A stretch of DNA of 64,000 nucleotides, from NCBI RefSeq assembly GCF_002008165.1, contig NZ_MRDM01000015.1, positions 1 through 64,000 of the forward strand. The letters run 5' to 3'. This DNA comes from Rhizobium laguerreae. GTDB taxonomy: Bacteria; Pseudomonadota; Alphaproteobacteria; Rhizobiales; Rhizobiaceae. Positions 14,921-23,693 of the stretch are shown here, in pieces. Positions within the stretch are counted from its first letter, which is position 1. Each line of letters starts with the position of its first letter. The translations under genes and the position numbers were made by a program. Under the pieces are notes generated by a model that made no database searches, had not been told where the DNA came from, and saw only the letters and a program-made list of their open reading frames with translations.

Positions 14921-17644
14921 CTACTCAGCAAGCGCCTCGGTCTCAGATTGCTCCCGATCCTCGCCCAGCGGATCCCGCACCAAGCTAGCGAACTGGCGCA
15001 GGTAGGCTCTCGAGCTGTCCTCCGTGAGCCGATCCGACAGGCTCTCTATCAAGAGCTCGACATCCGCGTTGAGCTCGACCGGCTCAAGTGCATTCTCTTC
15101 GGCCTGCTGGAAGATCACCTCGTTCAACGCGGTAAGATCTGCCCCGAATACTTCTCTGACCTCCTGCCGCTGAAGAACAGACGCAGCAGGCCGAGGGCCG
15201 CTTTGATCCAACGGACCATTGGCCTGTTTGGCTTGAAGGCTCCGATGTGCCGGTGAGCCCGAATAGACATTGCGGCTGAGCTTCTCCTGGTCGATATCGA
15301 GACCGATGTCACTCTCGCGAGCGGCTCCAGGCGTTTTGGGCATGCCGCGCTTTCGTTGCCCCCTCGCCGAATCCCCCTTTTGCTTGTCTTCCGACTGCTT
15401 CTTCTTTTCCGCCTGTACCTCCTCCTCCGCCACACCGGCCTCGCGCGTCTCGTCGAGATCCAGGCGATGACGCAGCTCGTCGAGCGAGGAAATGTAGACG
15501 TGGCGGACACCATCCTTGACGACGAAGCGCACGGCGTCGATGTCAGTGCCTGTCGAGGCCGGGGCCGCCGCAGCGGACTTGCTGTCGTCGATCGTCCATT
15601 CAACCGGCTCAATGCAAGGCCTTTTCGCCGGCTTGAACTTCCGCACCTTCGAAAACATCCGCTCGCCGCCGGAATCGAGTTTCATGATGCGCATCAGCGG
15701 CATGCCGGTGACCTGCAGGATCGCCTCTTCCGGCTTCATCATCATCAGCGTGTTGACGGGAAGGAGATCGACCGAAACCGGCACCTTCGAGATCGATCGC
15801 TGTCTTCGGCCATGGCGATGGGAATAGGACGATTGCTCCACCCACTCCGTCGTTTTGCCAGCAGCCATCGAGACAGCGGTCGCATCTTCCTGGTTCTGGA
15901 AATTCATGAACAGCTTGATCGTCGAAGCCCCCATCAGGATCTTTTGGCCGGAGCGCTGGTACAGCCGCTCCAATTGGGCGCCGTCCTGGAGGATGAAGAC
16001 GAAGCGCACGCCATTCTTGCGGATTAGCGGGGCAAGCGTCAGGACCGTGTCGATACGACCGCCATTGCCGAACTCGTCGAGCATCATCAGCACTTCGTGC
16101 TCACCGTTGCGCAAGGGACCCATTTGCACGAGCTTGTCGGCCATCTGCTGGATGAACATCGAGATCAGTCGCTCATAGATCTGCATGGCGTTCCAGTCAG
16201 CCTGGATGTAGATGACGAGCTTACGCTTTCTGACGGTGTCGATCGGGATCGTGGTGATCGAGGTCAGCGCTTCCACCAGCGGGTTCTGCAGAAAGTTGAG
16301 CTTGGCGACGATCTCAGCCGCAATCCCCTCCCCGAGCTTTTCATGCCGCCCGGCGAATTTGGTCAGCTGCATACGGGTCTGGTCGGAGAGAACCGGCTCG
16401 TATTTTTCCAATAACTGGATGATCGCCTTGCGCTCGTCCGACATCGAGTTGAGGATGCGATAGAGCTCGCTGACCGACTTGCGGGTGTCAGGGCATTCGA
16501 GCACGAAGCCGAGCATCGCCGTCAACAGGATCCTGGCGCTTTCCTCCCAGAAGTCGGAGGAATCCGATCGCAGACGTTCCGGCAGAAGCATTTGCGTCAG
16601 CTTCTGGAGGTCAGTGATCCGCTGGTTCGGCTCGTCACTGATCAGGTCGAGGGGATTGTAGCCGTCGGTGAACTTCGAGCCGGGCGCCAGCAGGAAAATC
16701 TCGTAGCCTTTGTCTTTCAGGTAGCCGGAGGTTTCCTCGAATAGCTCGCCGCTCATGTCGAGGACGACCTGCGATCCCTGGAAGCTCATCATCGTCGGGA
16801 TGACGAAGCCGCGCGACTTGCCCTGCCCCGGCGAACCGATCACCATCACATGCTGGTCGCCGTCATTGCGCAAAAGCAAACCCTGTTTCAGTCCGAGAAC
16901 GATGCCGTGCTTGTCGCGCAGCCGAAAATCGGCTGCGTCCTTCAAGGTGGCGAGGCGTGCCTTTCCCATGATCATCCGCTGGCGTTTCTGAATTGCCGCG
17001 CCGATCGGAAATCCGACGATGGCACCGGCGGCAGCGAGACCGGCGAGCGCGGCGAGCACCGTCTGCCGGGAGGGTTTTTGATAGGCGCCGGCTGCATCGA
17101 TTGCGCCGAAAGGAGCCTGATACATCGCGGCCAGATGATTGCCATAGTAGCTGGCAATCTCGGCATGCTCACCGGCCTTTGTGGCAACGAGATAAAAGGC
17201 CACGCCGTAGACGATGACGCCGGCATAGGCGGCGGCGAAGATGAGAGCCGTATGGGCGATCAGACTGAACATCGACCGGACATGCAGCAGGTAGAGGATC
17301 TTGCGCGACAACGCCCTGCCGCCTTTCAGCATCCAGAGGCAAGCCAAGAAAAACAGGAACGGCAAGGCAACCACGAAGGCCAGCAGCGAAAGTCCGACCG
17401 TGTTGCGGACATGGATGATAGACCAGGTATAGCGCACGGCATCGATCCAGCGCGCTTGTGCGACATAGTCGAAGTAGGACGAAGATCCGAACGAGGTGAT
17501 GTAGGCGTCGTAGATCAGCGTGAAGAAGGCGAGCCACAGGAGAACGATTCCGAGCAGTGCGATCGGCAAGGTGAACAACGATGCCCGCTGCAGGCCCGTC
17601 CATTTCGGGCGGTCAGTCTCGGTGTGCGTGGATACGCTTGCCAT
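14921..17644 (-). CDS. traG: Type IV coupling protein, VirD4/TraG family
   Basis: Predicted protein of 907 residues. Four or five hydrophobic segments fill the first 220 residues. The Walker A box GSPGQGKS follows at 270-277, then VVLDMSGELFEETSGY, and Walker B EVLMMLDEFGNGG, then FVFILQDGAQLERLYQ. These are diagnostic of the VirD4/TraG ATPase that couples the relaxosome to the secretion channel at the inner membrane. The C-terminal 240 residues are charged, and it is longer than typical VirD4 (about 650), so the tail may carry cargo-recognition functions. The ATG at 17644 overlaps the virB11 gene by 32 bases; a longer frame lies upstream inside virB11. It is transcribed last of the large genes in the operon. 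Confidence 0.9.
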   Translation of the reverse strand: MASVSTHTETDRPKWTGLQRASLFTLPIALLGIVLLWLAFFTLIYDAYITSFGSSSYFDYVAQARWIDAVRYTWSIIHVRNTVGLSLLAFVVALPFLFFLACLWMLKGGRALSRKILYLLHVRSMFSLIAHTALIFAAAYAGVIVYGVAFYLVATKAGEHAEIASYYGNHLAAMYQAPFGAIDAAGAYQKPSRQTVLAALAGLAAAGAIVGFPIGAAIQKRQRMIMGKARLATLKDAADFRLRDKHGIVLGLKQGLLLRNDGDQHVMVIGSPGQGKSRGFVIPTMMSFQGSQVVLDMSGELFEETSGYLKDKGYEIFLLAPGSKFTDGYNPLDLISDEPNQRITDLQKLTQMLLPERLRSDSSDFWEESARILLTAMLGFVLECPDTRKSVSELYRILNSMSDERKAIIQLLEKYEPVLSDQTRMQLTKFAGRHEKLGEGIAAEIVAKLNFLQNPLVEALTSITTIPIDTVRKRKLVIYIQADWNAMQIYERLISMFIQQMADKLVQMGPLRNGEHEVLMMLDEFGNGGRIDTVLTLAPLIRKNGVRFVFILQDGAQLERLYQRSGQKILMGASTIKLFMNFQNQEDATAVSMAAGKTTEWVEQSSYSHRHGRRQRSISKVPVSVDLLPVNTLMMMKPEEAILQVTGMPLMRIMKLDSGGERMFSKVRKFKPAKRPCIEPVEWTIDDSKSAAAAPASTGTDIDAVRFVVKDGVRHVYISSLDELRHRLDLDETREAGVAEEEVQAEKKKQSEDKQKGDSARGQRKRGMPKTPGAARESDIGLDIDQEKLSRNVYSGSPAHRSLQAKQANGPLDQSGPRPAASVLQRQEVREVFGADLTALNEVIFQQAEENALEPVELNADVELLIESLSDRLTEDSSRAYLRQFASLVRDPLGEDREQSETEALAE

Positions 17645-18662
17645 TTTCGTCCACCTCGTCGGCAAAGTAGATCTCGCTGACGCCGCGGCCGCCAGCGGCA
17701 TCACTCTTCTTCAACTGGACCACGATCGGGATGATCGAGCGGATGTACCGAACGATATCGTCGCGCTCCATGCGCACATTGCTGTTCAGCACCAAGGTCG
17801 ACAGCCGGTTGAAGGCGTGGTGCGGTGAGTTTGCATGGATCGTCGACATTGAACCGGGATGCCCGGTATTGATCGCATTGAGGAAGTCGAAGGCCTCGTC
17901 GCCGCGCAGCTCGCCCATGAAGATCCGATCCGGTCTGAGGCGGAGCGCCGTGGCCAGCAGATCGCCCATCGTCACCCTTGCCTCGCCCTGGCCACCCTTC
18001 GAGACCAGCAGCGACACGACGTTTTCCTGTAGCGGCTCCAGCTCAGCCGTGTCCTGCATGAGGATGAACCGCTCATGGTTCGGAATGGCGGTGAGCATCG
18101 TATTCAGAAACGTCGTCTTGCCGCTGGAGGTGCCGCCCGAAATCAGCATGCTGCGGTGATTGATTGCCGCGAGCTCCAGGAAGGCGCGGACCTTGCCGGC
18201 CCGCAGCAGCCGCGACAGCTCGATATCGATATCATCGATGTAGTCGTCACCGGTCACTTTGGTGAAACGGAACGCGCCGGCCTTCTCATAGTCGTTCAGA
18301 TCGAAGCGGCGGATGAACTGCTTGCGGATGGAGAAGGCGTGCCCGGTTGCCGAGGTGGGGCTGACCACGAACTGCACGCGCTCACCATTGACGAGCGTCG
18401 CCGATAGGAGCGGATGTTCGGCGTTGACCGTCTGCTTGGTGAACGAGGCGGCGCGCGAGGCCATATGGCTGATCACCTCCTGATCGAGCCCGTCCACCTC
18501 CTGCCTCACCATACTGAGTTGGCCGATGCGCTCGAGCCAAATCTCATTGCTGCGCTGGCAGGAGATCTCGATAACACCGGGATCGTCGAGAAACGGCCGG
18601 ATCGGCTCGATCGCCTCGGACAGAAAATGTTGTTCGGCAGAAATCGACGGGCGCGCGTTCAT
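17613..18662 (-). CDS. virB11: Secretion ATPase VirB11
   Basis: Predicted protein of 349 residues. Walker A GGTSSGKT is at 176-183, the Asp box is FILMQDTAELEP, Walker B/His box is RPDRIFMGELRGDEAF and TGHPGSMSTIHANSP. This is the standard signature set of VirB11/TrbB hexameric ATPases on the cytoplasmic face of the channel. The start overlaps the virB10 stop by four bases (ATGA), showing translational coupling. Full length. Confidence 0.92.
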   Translation of the reverse strand: MNARPSISAEQHFLSEAIEPIRPFLDDPGVIEISCQRSNEIWLERIGQLSMVRQEVDGLDQEVISHMASRAASFTKQTVNAEHPLLSATLVNGERVQFVVSPTSATGHAFSIRKQFIRRFDLNDYEKAGAFRFTKVTGDDYIDDIDIELSRLLRAGKVRAFLELAAINHRSMLISGGTSSGKTTFLNTMLTAIPNHERFILMQDTAELEPLQENVVSLLVSKGGQGEARVTMGDLLATALRLRPDRIFMGELRGDEAFDFLNAINTGHPGSMSTIHANSPHHAFNRLSTLVLNSNVRMERDDIVRYIRSIIPIVVQLKKSDAAGGRGVSEIYFADEVDENGKRIHAHRD

Positions 18663-19996
18663 TTGCCAAGCTTCCTTCTGCGCAGTCTCTCAAACTCTTC
18701 GCGTACCGGGTCCGGATAAAGCTCGGTGAAGTCGAGGTCGCGTGTGACGAAGACGTTGATGTCGGAGCCCTGAGGGATATGGATCGTGGGCCGGATGTTG
18801 CGGCTGTCCTGGAAGGCTTCTGACGCCAACTGCTGGATACCGGAGGCAATGGTCTCGGCGGCGATTTCGCGGGCACGATCCTGCGACGTTTCGCCATTGT
18901 CCTGCGGGATACGGGTGACGCTGCCGCTGTCGTTGACGATGGTGATGTCGCGATCCGGTTTCTGGCCGAGTTGGGCGATGTATTGGGTGGCGCCGCCGAT
19001 CAGCGTCATCATTGCCGGCGGCCCGAACCGTTCCCAGTACTTGCGGTCGACGACACCCGTCATGCCCGAGCGCCCGAGCCGGTCGGTGCCATAAGAGCCG
19101 AGCTGCACCGAAACGCCGTCTCCGCGGATCATCCGTGTCCAGACGATCAAGATCCGCTCCTGCCCCCGCTCGACGCCGGATTTATAATCGCCGATCAGTG
19201 ACGACCCAGCCGGTATGAGGATGCGACGGCCGTCGAACGAATAGACATCGTCGCGCACGATCCCCTTCACCATGCCGGCGAGGTCTGAATTGATCGCCGT
19301 CTCCAGCGTGCCGCGGATCATCGTGCCCTGCGGGATCCAGGCGTCCGTGCGGCGGTTCTCGGTTGCCACTGAAACGTCCACACCCTGCCCGCCCATCGCC
19401 TTCAGGAAAGCACGATCATTGTCGACCGCGCCGCCGCCGTTTGACGCTGCTGCCGTTTGCGCCCCGGACGGATCACTGGCGCCGAACAGTCCCGCACCCG
19501 CGGCGTCGGTCGAGGCCCGTGCCGCGCCGTTCCTCTGATCCGATTGATCGAAGACCATGGCGGAAGAGCGAACACGCTCCAGCAGCTTGGCTTGCCGTGC
19601 GAGCTCGATGCAGCGGGGATTGTCCGGGTTCTTGCCTCTGGTGCAGTCGACCTCGGCCGGTGGCAAAACGGGAGCAGCCGACGGAACGACGGGCGCTGGC
19701 GGCGGCGGAGGGGGTGGCGGCGGCGCTTCCGGAACGACGACCGTCGGCAAAGGAGGCGGGGCCGGCGTTCTGAACCCCTCGTTCCTGGGTGTCTGGACCG
19801 GACGGAACTCCTCGCGCGGCGTCGTGTCGATCGCCGGCTGCTGCTCGCCGCCTGCAAGCAGAAAATAAAGGACGACGCCGACGCCGGCAATGGCCGCGAT
19901 AACCGCGATCGGCCGCATGAGACCAACGCCGCTCCTCCGGACCGGACCGCCAATGGCGCTGTCGGTGTCGAGCGAATGATAATCTGGGTCCGACAT
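18659..19996 (-). CDS. virB10: VirB10 core-complex protein
   Basis: Predicted protein of 445 residues. A short cytoplasmic start is followed by one membrane segment near 27-47 (MRPIAVIAAIAGVGVVLYFL), a proline-rich periplasmic linker with a run of nine prolines, and the C-terminal beta-barrel domain. That domain includes IPQGTMIRGTLETAINSD, DVYSFDGRRILIPAGSSLIG and RILIVWTRMI. These match VirB10/TrbI, which spans both membranes and senses ATP use by the inner-membrane ATPases. The ATG at 19996 was chosen because it gives the membrane protein start and lies 11 bases after the virB9 stop. Confidence 0.9.
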   Translation of the reverse strand: MSDPDYHSLDTDSAIGGPVRRSGVGLMRPIAVIAAIAGVGVVLYFLLAGGEQQPAIDTTPREEFRPVQTPRNEGFRTPAPPPLPTVVVPEAPPPPPPPPPAPVVPSAAPVLPPAEVDCTRGKNPDNPRCIELARQAKLLERVRSSAMVFDQSDQRNGAARASTDAAGAGLFGASDPSGAQTAAASNGGGAVDNDRAFLKAMGGQGVDVSVATENRRTDAWIPQGTMIRGTLETAINSDLAGMVKGIVRDDVYSFDGRRILIPAGSSLIGDYKSGVERGQERILIVWTRMIRGDGVSVQLGSYGTDRLGRSGMTGVVDRKYWERFGPPAMMTLIGGATQYIAQLGQKPDRDITIVNDSGSVTRIPQDNGETSQDRAREIAAETIASGIQQLASEAFQDSRNIRPTIHIPQGSDINVFVTRDLDFTELYPDPVREEFERLRRRKLGK

Positions 19997-20007
19997 GGCG
20001 CGCTTTC

Positions 20008-20838
20008 CTAGTGTTGAGCGTGTTGCGGGGGACCGCCGGCACCGATCCGCTTCGGCGCAACCGCACCTTCGATCGGCGCCGGAATATCGGCGGGAACAGT
20101 TCGCAGATTGAACAGGCAGGTCTCGTCCTCGGTGCCATAGCGCAGCGACCACTGCCGCGAGACGGTATCGATGACGATGTAATCGGCCTCGCGGCGGTAG
20201 TTCACGAGGCTCTCGCGGCGTTTCCGGTCGACGATGAAGATCGCCGGAATGTCGCCGGTGAATTTCATGAAGGTCTTCAATCCGTCGTCAAACACCCAGA
20301 GCGGCTTTGCCGCATCGCTTCCCTTGAAGCCATAGTCGTAGTTGACCTTGTCGCGACGGATGTTCTTGAGGTTCGGATTGCGCGCAGCATCCTGCGCCTG
20401 TTTCCAAAGCTCGGCCGTCCCCTTCAGCCCGGCATCTTCGGGATAGGTGAACTGCAGCTTGAAGGTCTGGTTCTGGATCGCCTTGCTATCATTGACCCGC
20501 AGATCGAAGGAGTAGGTCCGCCTGGTGGTCACGACGGAGAGATTGGTCGAAGCGTCCTTTTCCATTGGCTTCAAGGTCAGGGAACGCCGGTCGGCCGAGG
20601 TCAGAATCTGCCAGGAGACGGTGTCGCCGGCAACGACCTGGGTGATCTCTTCGTCCGTGCCGAAGAGGATCGTCGTCACCATACCGTAGGTGCCCGTCAC
20701 CAGGAAAACCTGTTCAGCCGAATAGGGTAGCGAGCGCACCCGAGGATCGAGCCTTCCCGGACGTGCAACCAGTTCGGCATGACCGACCGTGGTTCCCAGC
20801 AGCAGTAAGAATGAGAGCGCCGCCATCCGTTTCATCAT
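20008..20838 (-). CDS. virB9: VirB9 outer-membrane-complex protein
   Basis: Predicted protein of 276 residues with a signal peptide (MAALSFLLLLGTTVGHA). The N-terminal domain begins ELVARPGRLDPRVRSLPYSA and contains the family's V-x-T-x-P-like strand order (VFLVTGTYGMVTTILFG). The C-terminal domain NYDYGFKGSDAAKPLWVFDD and TFMKFTGDIPAIFIVDR is the VirB10-binding part of VirB9. It overlaps virB8 by four bases (ATGA). Full length for the family. Confidence 0.9.
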   Translation of the reverse strand: MMKRMAALSFLLLLGTTVGHAELVARPGRLDPRVRSLPYSAEQVFLVTGTYGMVTTILFGTDEEITQVVAGDTVSWQILTSADRRSLTLKPMEKDASTNLSVVTTRRTYSFDLRVNDSKAIQNQTFKLQFTYPEDAGLKGTAELWKQAQDAARNPNLKNIRRDKVNYDYGFKGSDAAKPLWVFDDGLKTFMKFTGDIPAIFIVDRKRRESLVNYRREADYIVIDTVSRQWSLRYGTEDETCLFNLRTVPADIPAPIEGAVAPKRIGAGGPPQHAQH

Positions 20839-21569
20839 TGGGCGGCCCCCGACGGCATGGTTTCCGGAACCCTCGCGTATTCGGTGACGACAAAGCCCAG
20901 CGGATTGTGCAGACGAACCCGGTTGCTGGCGGGAAGATTGACCTGCCGGTAGCGCACCGTGGCAGACCAACGATTGACGACGTCGCCACCGCGCTGGCGC
21001 TCCCGCGTCTCAAATCGGACCGCCATGGTCGAGGCATTGAGAGGATTGACCGAGAGGATTTCCGGCTGGATGTCGCCGGTGGCACCAAGTGTCTTCACAG
21101 GCCCTCGTGGATTGCTTGGGTTCATCCACGCCTCATACTCCTTGAAGGCCTCGGAGTTCGGTTCCGACCAGAGCGCGATCATGTCGAAATTGTCCGAGAG
21201 ATAGCGGGGATCGTAGGTCTCGCGGCGGATGACGTAATTGCCGACGAATGAGGCGCGAACCGCCTGGATTTCCGAGACGCTCGACCGATCCTTGTCGAGC
21301 GTCGTCACGGTTTCCATGTAGCCGGTGTTCTTGTCCACGATCAGGGGCACCACCTCGGTGCGAACGAGCGGGAAGAGCTGCGCCACCGAAAACGACAGTA
21401 TTCCGGCGATGGCCCAGCCCGCCACGGCGAACACGAGCAGGATGAAACCGATCAAGGTCCGAAGCGAGCGGTTCTTTTCGCCCCAGGACAAGTGCCGGTC
21501 ATAGATTTCCTGCGGTCCGGGGACATGATCGGTCGGCGCAGGTCTTATCTGTCTTCTGAACAATGCCAA
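20835..21569 (-). CDS. virB8: VirB8 inner-membrane assembly factor
   Basis: Predicted protein of 244 residues: a short cytoplasmic start ending WGEKNRSLR, one membrane helix (TLIGFILLVFAVAGWAIAGI), and a periplasmic NTF2-like domain with VDKNTGYMETVTTLDKD, VIRRETYDPRYLSDNFDMIA and YEAWMNPSNP. This is the standard VirB8 layout. VirB8 nucleates the channel by contacting VirB9 and VirB10. It lies 28 bases after virB6 and overlaps virB9. Confidence 0.9.
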   Translation of the reverse strand: MALFRRQIRPAPTDHVPGPQEIYDRHLSWGEKNRSLRTLIGFILLVFAVAGWAIAGILSFSVAQLFPLVRTEVVPLIVDKNTGYMETVTTLDKDRSSVSEIQAVRASFVGNYVIRRETYDPRYLSDNFDMIALWSEPNSEAFKEYEAWMNPSNPRGPVKTLGATGDIQPEILSVNPLNASTMAVRFETRERQRGGDVVNRWSATVRYRQVNLPASNRVRLHNPLGFVVTEYARVPETMPSGAAQ

Positions 21570-21597
21570 GTGTTGCCCTCGAATAACAGTGTCTCGT

Positions 21598-22671
21598 TCA
21601 CTCGCTGTTGCGGCGGCGATTGGTCAGCATCCGGCCGAGCGCGCCGACGCCCGCCACACTGCCGCGGCCGGCAAGTGCTGCCGCCGTCACGGCGCCTCTC
21701 GGTCCGGCCAGCATGCCAAGAGCAACGGCGGCGGCCTGCCCCGTCCTCGAATTGCTGGATGCAAGTGTTCTCCGCGTGGCGCTGTAACCGGTATCGACAC
21801 CGCCCCCGCCCGGCACGCCCGAGATCGCCGTGCCGTAGGAAAAGGTTCTGGCGAAATCCGGAACCTGGAAAATGAAATAGGAGATCAGCGCCAGGTAGAG
21901 CACCATGGCGAGCACGATCGCGAGCGCGTTTTCCTTGGTCGCCATGTCGCCGTTGATCGTGTCCATCATGCCGATCAGAAAACCGAAGGACAGCCCGGCC
22001 ATGATGTAGGTGAAGAGCAGCATGAACATGCCATAGGCGACACCCCTCACCCATGCATCGAAGACAAATCGCGTGATGCCGAAAAAGTAGCAGAGGATCG
22101 CAATCGGCCCGATCGCCAGCATCACGGCGGTGATCATCTTGGCAAACAGGGTCACGCCGGTGAGGATGAGCAGCATCGGCAGCAGACCGAACACCAGCAC
22201 GATGAACACGACCACAGCGCCGGTGACATTCGGCAGCCACCCCGACTCGTAGGAATTGAAGAGCTGCATGGCGAAGTCGTAGACCTTACGCGCCATTGAG
22301 GCGACTTGGCTGGCCAGATCAGAACCGGCCGACTGGCCGCCCATCGCCGAGGAAATGGCCGAACCGAGATCCTGGGGCGACGAGAGCACGAACTGGCCGA
22401 TATTATCGTAGAAAGTGGCCCAGGACATGACCAAGGCGTAAGCCAGCGCGATCTTGAAAGCCTTCACCGCCATGTCCTGCAGGGAGACAGCAGACAGTCC
22501 GAGTGCACCCCAGAGGAAGTAGAGGATCAGGAAGATCGCCAGAATGGCTGAGACAAGATTGCTATTTTCGGCAAACAGGCCCCACGCGCGTTCGAGGGAG
22601 GCTTCGTTGATCTTGTCGAAATATCGGAGCGCGTCGCCATAGAAATTGATCGCGTAGCTGACTGGATCCAT
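21598..22671 (-). CDS. virB6: VirB6 polytopic membrane protein
   Basis: Predicted protein of 357 residues with six or seven membrane helices (for example LVSAILAIFLILYFLWGALG, AVVVFIVLVFGLLPMLLILT and AKMITAVMLAIGPIAILCYF). A periplasmic loop rich in small residues (GQSAGSDLASQVASMARKVY) sits between helices, as in VirB6/TrbL proteins that line the inner-membrane path of DNA. The C-terminus is glycine- and alanine-rich and ends RMLTNRRRNSE. The ATG at 22671 lies nine bases after the lipoprotein gene stop. Confidence 0.85.
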   Translation of the reverse strand: MDPVSYAINFYGDALRYFDKINEASLERAWGLFAENSNLVSAILAIFLILYFLWGALGLSAVSLQDMAVKAFKIALAYALVMSWATFYDNIGQFVLSSPQDLGSAISSAMGGQSAGSDLASQVASMARKVYDFAMQLFNSYESGWLPNVTGAVVVFIVLVFGLLPMLLILTGVTLFAKMITAVMLAIGPIAILCYFFGITRFVFDAWVRGVAYGMFMLLFTYIMAGLSFGFLIGMMDTINGDMATKENALAIVLAMVLYLALISYFIFQVPDFARTFSYGTAISGVPGGGGVDTGYSATRRTLASSNSRTGQAAAVALGMLAGPRGAVTAAALAGRGSVAGVGALGRMLTNRRRNSE

Positions 22672-22679
22672 GTCGCATC

Positions 22680-22883
22680 CTAATTGACAGGCCGCATCGG
22701 GCCGCAATCGTCTTTGACCACTCTCGCCAGCGCCTGTTCCGGCGGCGCTGGTTGCGGCTCTCTGTTGTAGCCGAGCGCCGGCACGGGATTTTCGTCGGGC
22801 GAGCATTTCGCCAACTGTTCGTATTTACCGCCGCAGCCACTGAGGGCCGCGCAACAAAATGCCAGGATGAGCATCGGCCTCAC
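22680..22883 (-). CDS. virB7: Small lipoprotein in the VirB7 position
   Basis: Predicted protein of 67 residues, starting with GTG at 22883 (overlapping the virB5 stop) or ATG at 22874. It has a lipoprotein signal: LILAFCCAALSGC with the lipobox cysteine near residue 17. A second and third cysteine (KCSPDEN, DDCGPM) are in the mature part. It sits between virB5 and virB6, where VirB7-type lipoproteins or the entry-exclusion-type lipoprotein of other systems are encoded. Sequence too short to separate these options. Confidence 0.65.
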   Translation of the reverse strand: MRPMLILAFCCAALSGCGGKYEQLAKCSPDENPVPALGYNREPQPAPPEQALARVVKDDCGPMRPVN

Positions 22884-23671
22884 TGCTCCTGCTCCTCGAA
22901 TGCCTTCAACTGATTGCGAACCGAGGCCCCCTGCTGCTCTAAGCCCCCATCCCGCATGACACTGTCGGGAAGCGGCGCGAAGGTCTTGAGGTTCTGCGAT
23001 GAAGTGGCGAGCGCGGCCTTATATTGCTGGTTTAAAAGCATGACCTGGTTGTTGAGGGAACCAACGGCCTCGTTTGCGGTCTGGTTGCCCTGCAGCACCA
23101 TCTGGGTGTTTTGTTCGAGCGCACCCTTCAGATCCTGAGCCGTTCCGATCTTCTCGGTTGCCTGCATGAACGAGTTCTGCCGATCCTTGGTGGCGCTGTT
23201 CATCGCATCCGTCAGCGCCGTCATCGTCGTCAGCGCATTGACACCTTGCGAATAGGCCTGGTTGGCGCCGGAGAGCTCACCGCCCTTGACGGTGTCGACC
23301 ACCATCTTCACCAGGTTGAGGCCGTTGATAAGTTTGGCGGCCGTATTCTGAAACTGACCGCTGATGCCGCCGAACACGGCCTGATTTCCCGACAGGATCA
23401 TCCCGAAATCCGGCGCCTGTCCCATGCTGAAGCCATTGCCGGTCGCAAGTTTGGCGAACTGGCTGGCATCCTGATTGCGATCGCCGGTGATCGCCTGCAA
23501 GGTCTTCGTCGTGTTGTCCTTGACAACCGAGGTGTCCTGCTGGATCTCAGACGACAGTTTCTTGATGTCCTCGCTGAGCGAAATGTTCTCCGAATCCTTG
23601 ACGGGGACCTGCGCGTCAGCATGCGAGACGGCGACGATGCCAAGGGCTGCCGCGATGACCAATGTGTTCAT
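22880..23671 (-). CDS. virB5: VirB5 pilus-tip-type protein
   Basis: Predicted protein of 263 residues with a signal peptide (TLVIAAALGIVAVSHADAQV). The mature protein is almost wholly helical and rich in Gln, Asn and Ser (for example NTTKTLQAITGDRNQDASQF and GQFQNTAAKLINGLNLVKMV), matching VirB5/TraC proteins that cap the conjugation pilus. The position between the transglycosylase and the VirB7/VirB6 genes fits. It would be periplasmic or extracellular. Confidence 0.8.
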   Translation of the reverse strand: MNTLVIAAALGIVAVSHADAQVPVKDSENISLSEDIKKLSSEIQQDTSVVKDNTTKTLQAITGDRNQDASQFAKLATGNGFSMGQAPDFGMILSGNQAVFGGISGQFQNTAAKLINGLNLVKMVVDTVKGGELSGANQAYSQGVNALTTMTALTDAMNSATKDRQNSFMQATEKIGTAQDLKGALEQNTQMVLQGNQTANEAVGSLNNQVMLLNQQYKAALATSSQNLKTFAPLPDSVMRDGGLEQQGASVRNQLKAFEEQEQ

Positions 23672-23693
23672 GTGCCTAACCTCTCCTGTCCGT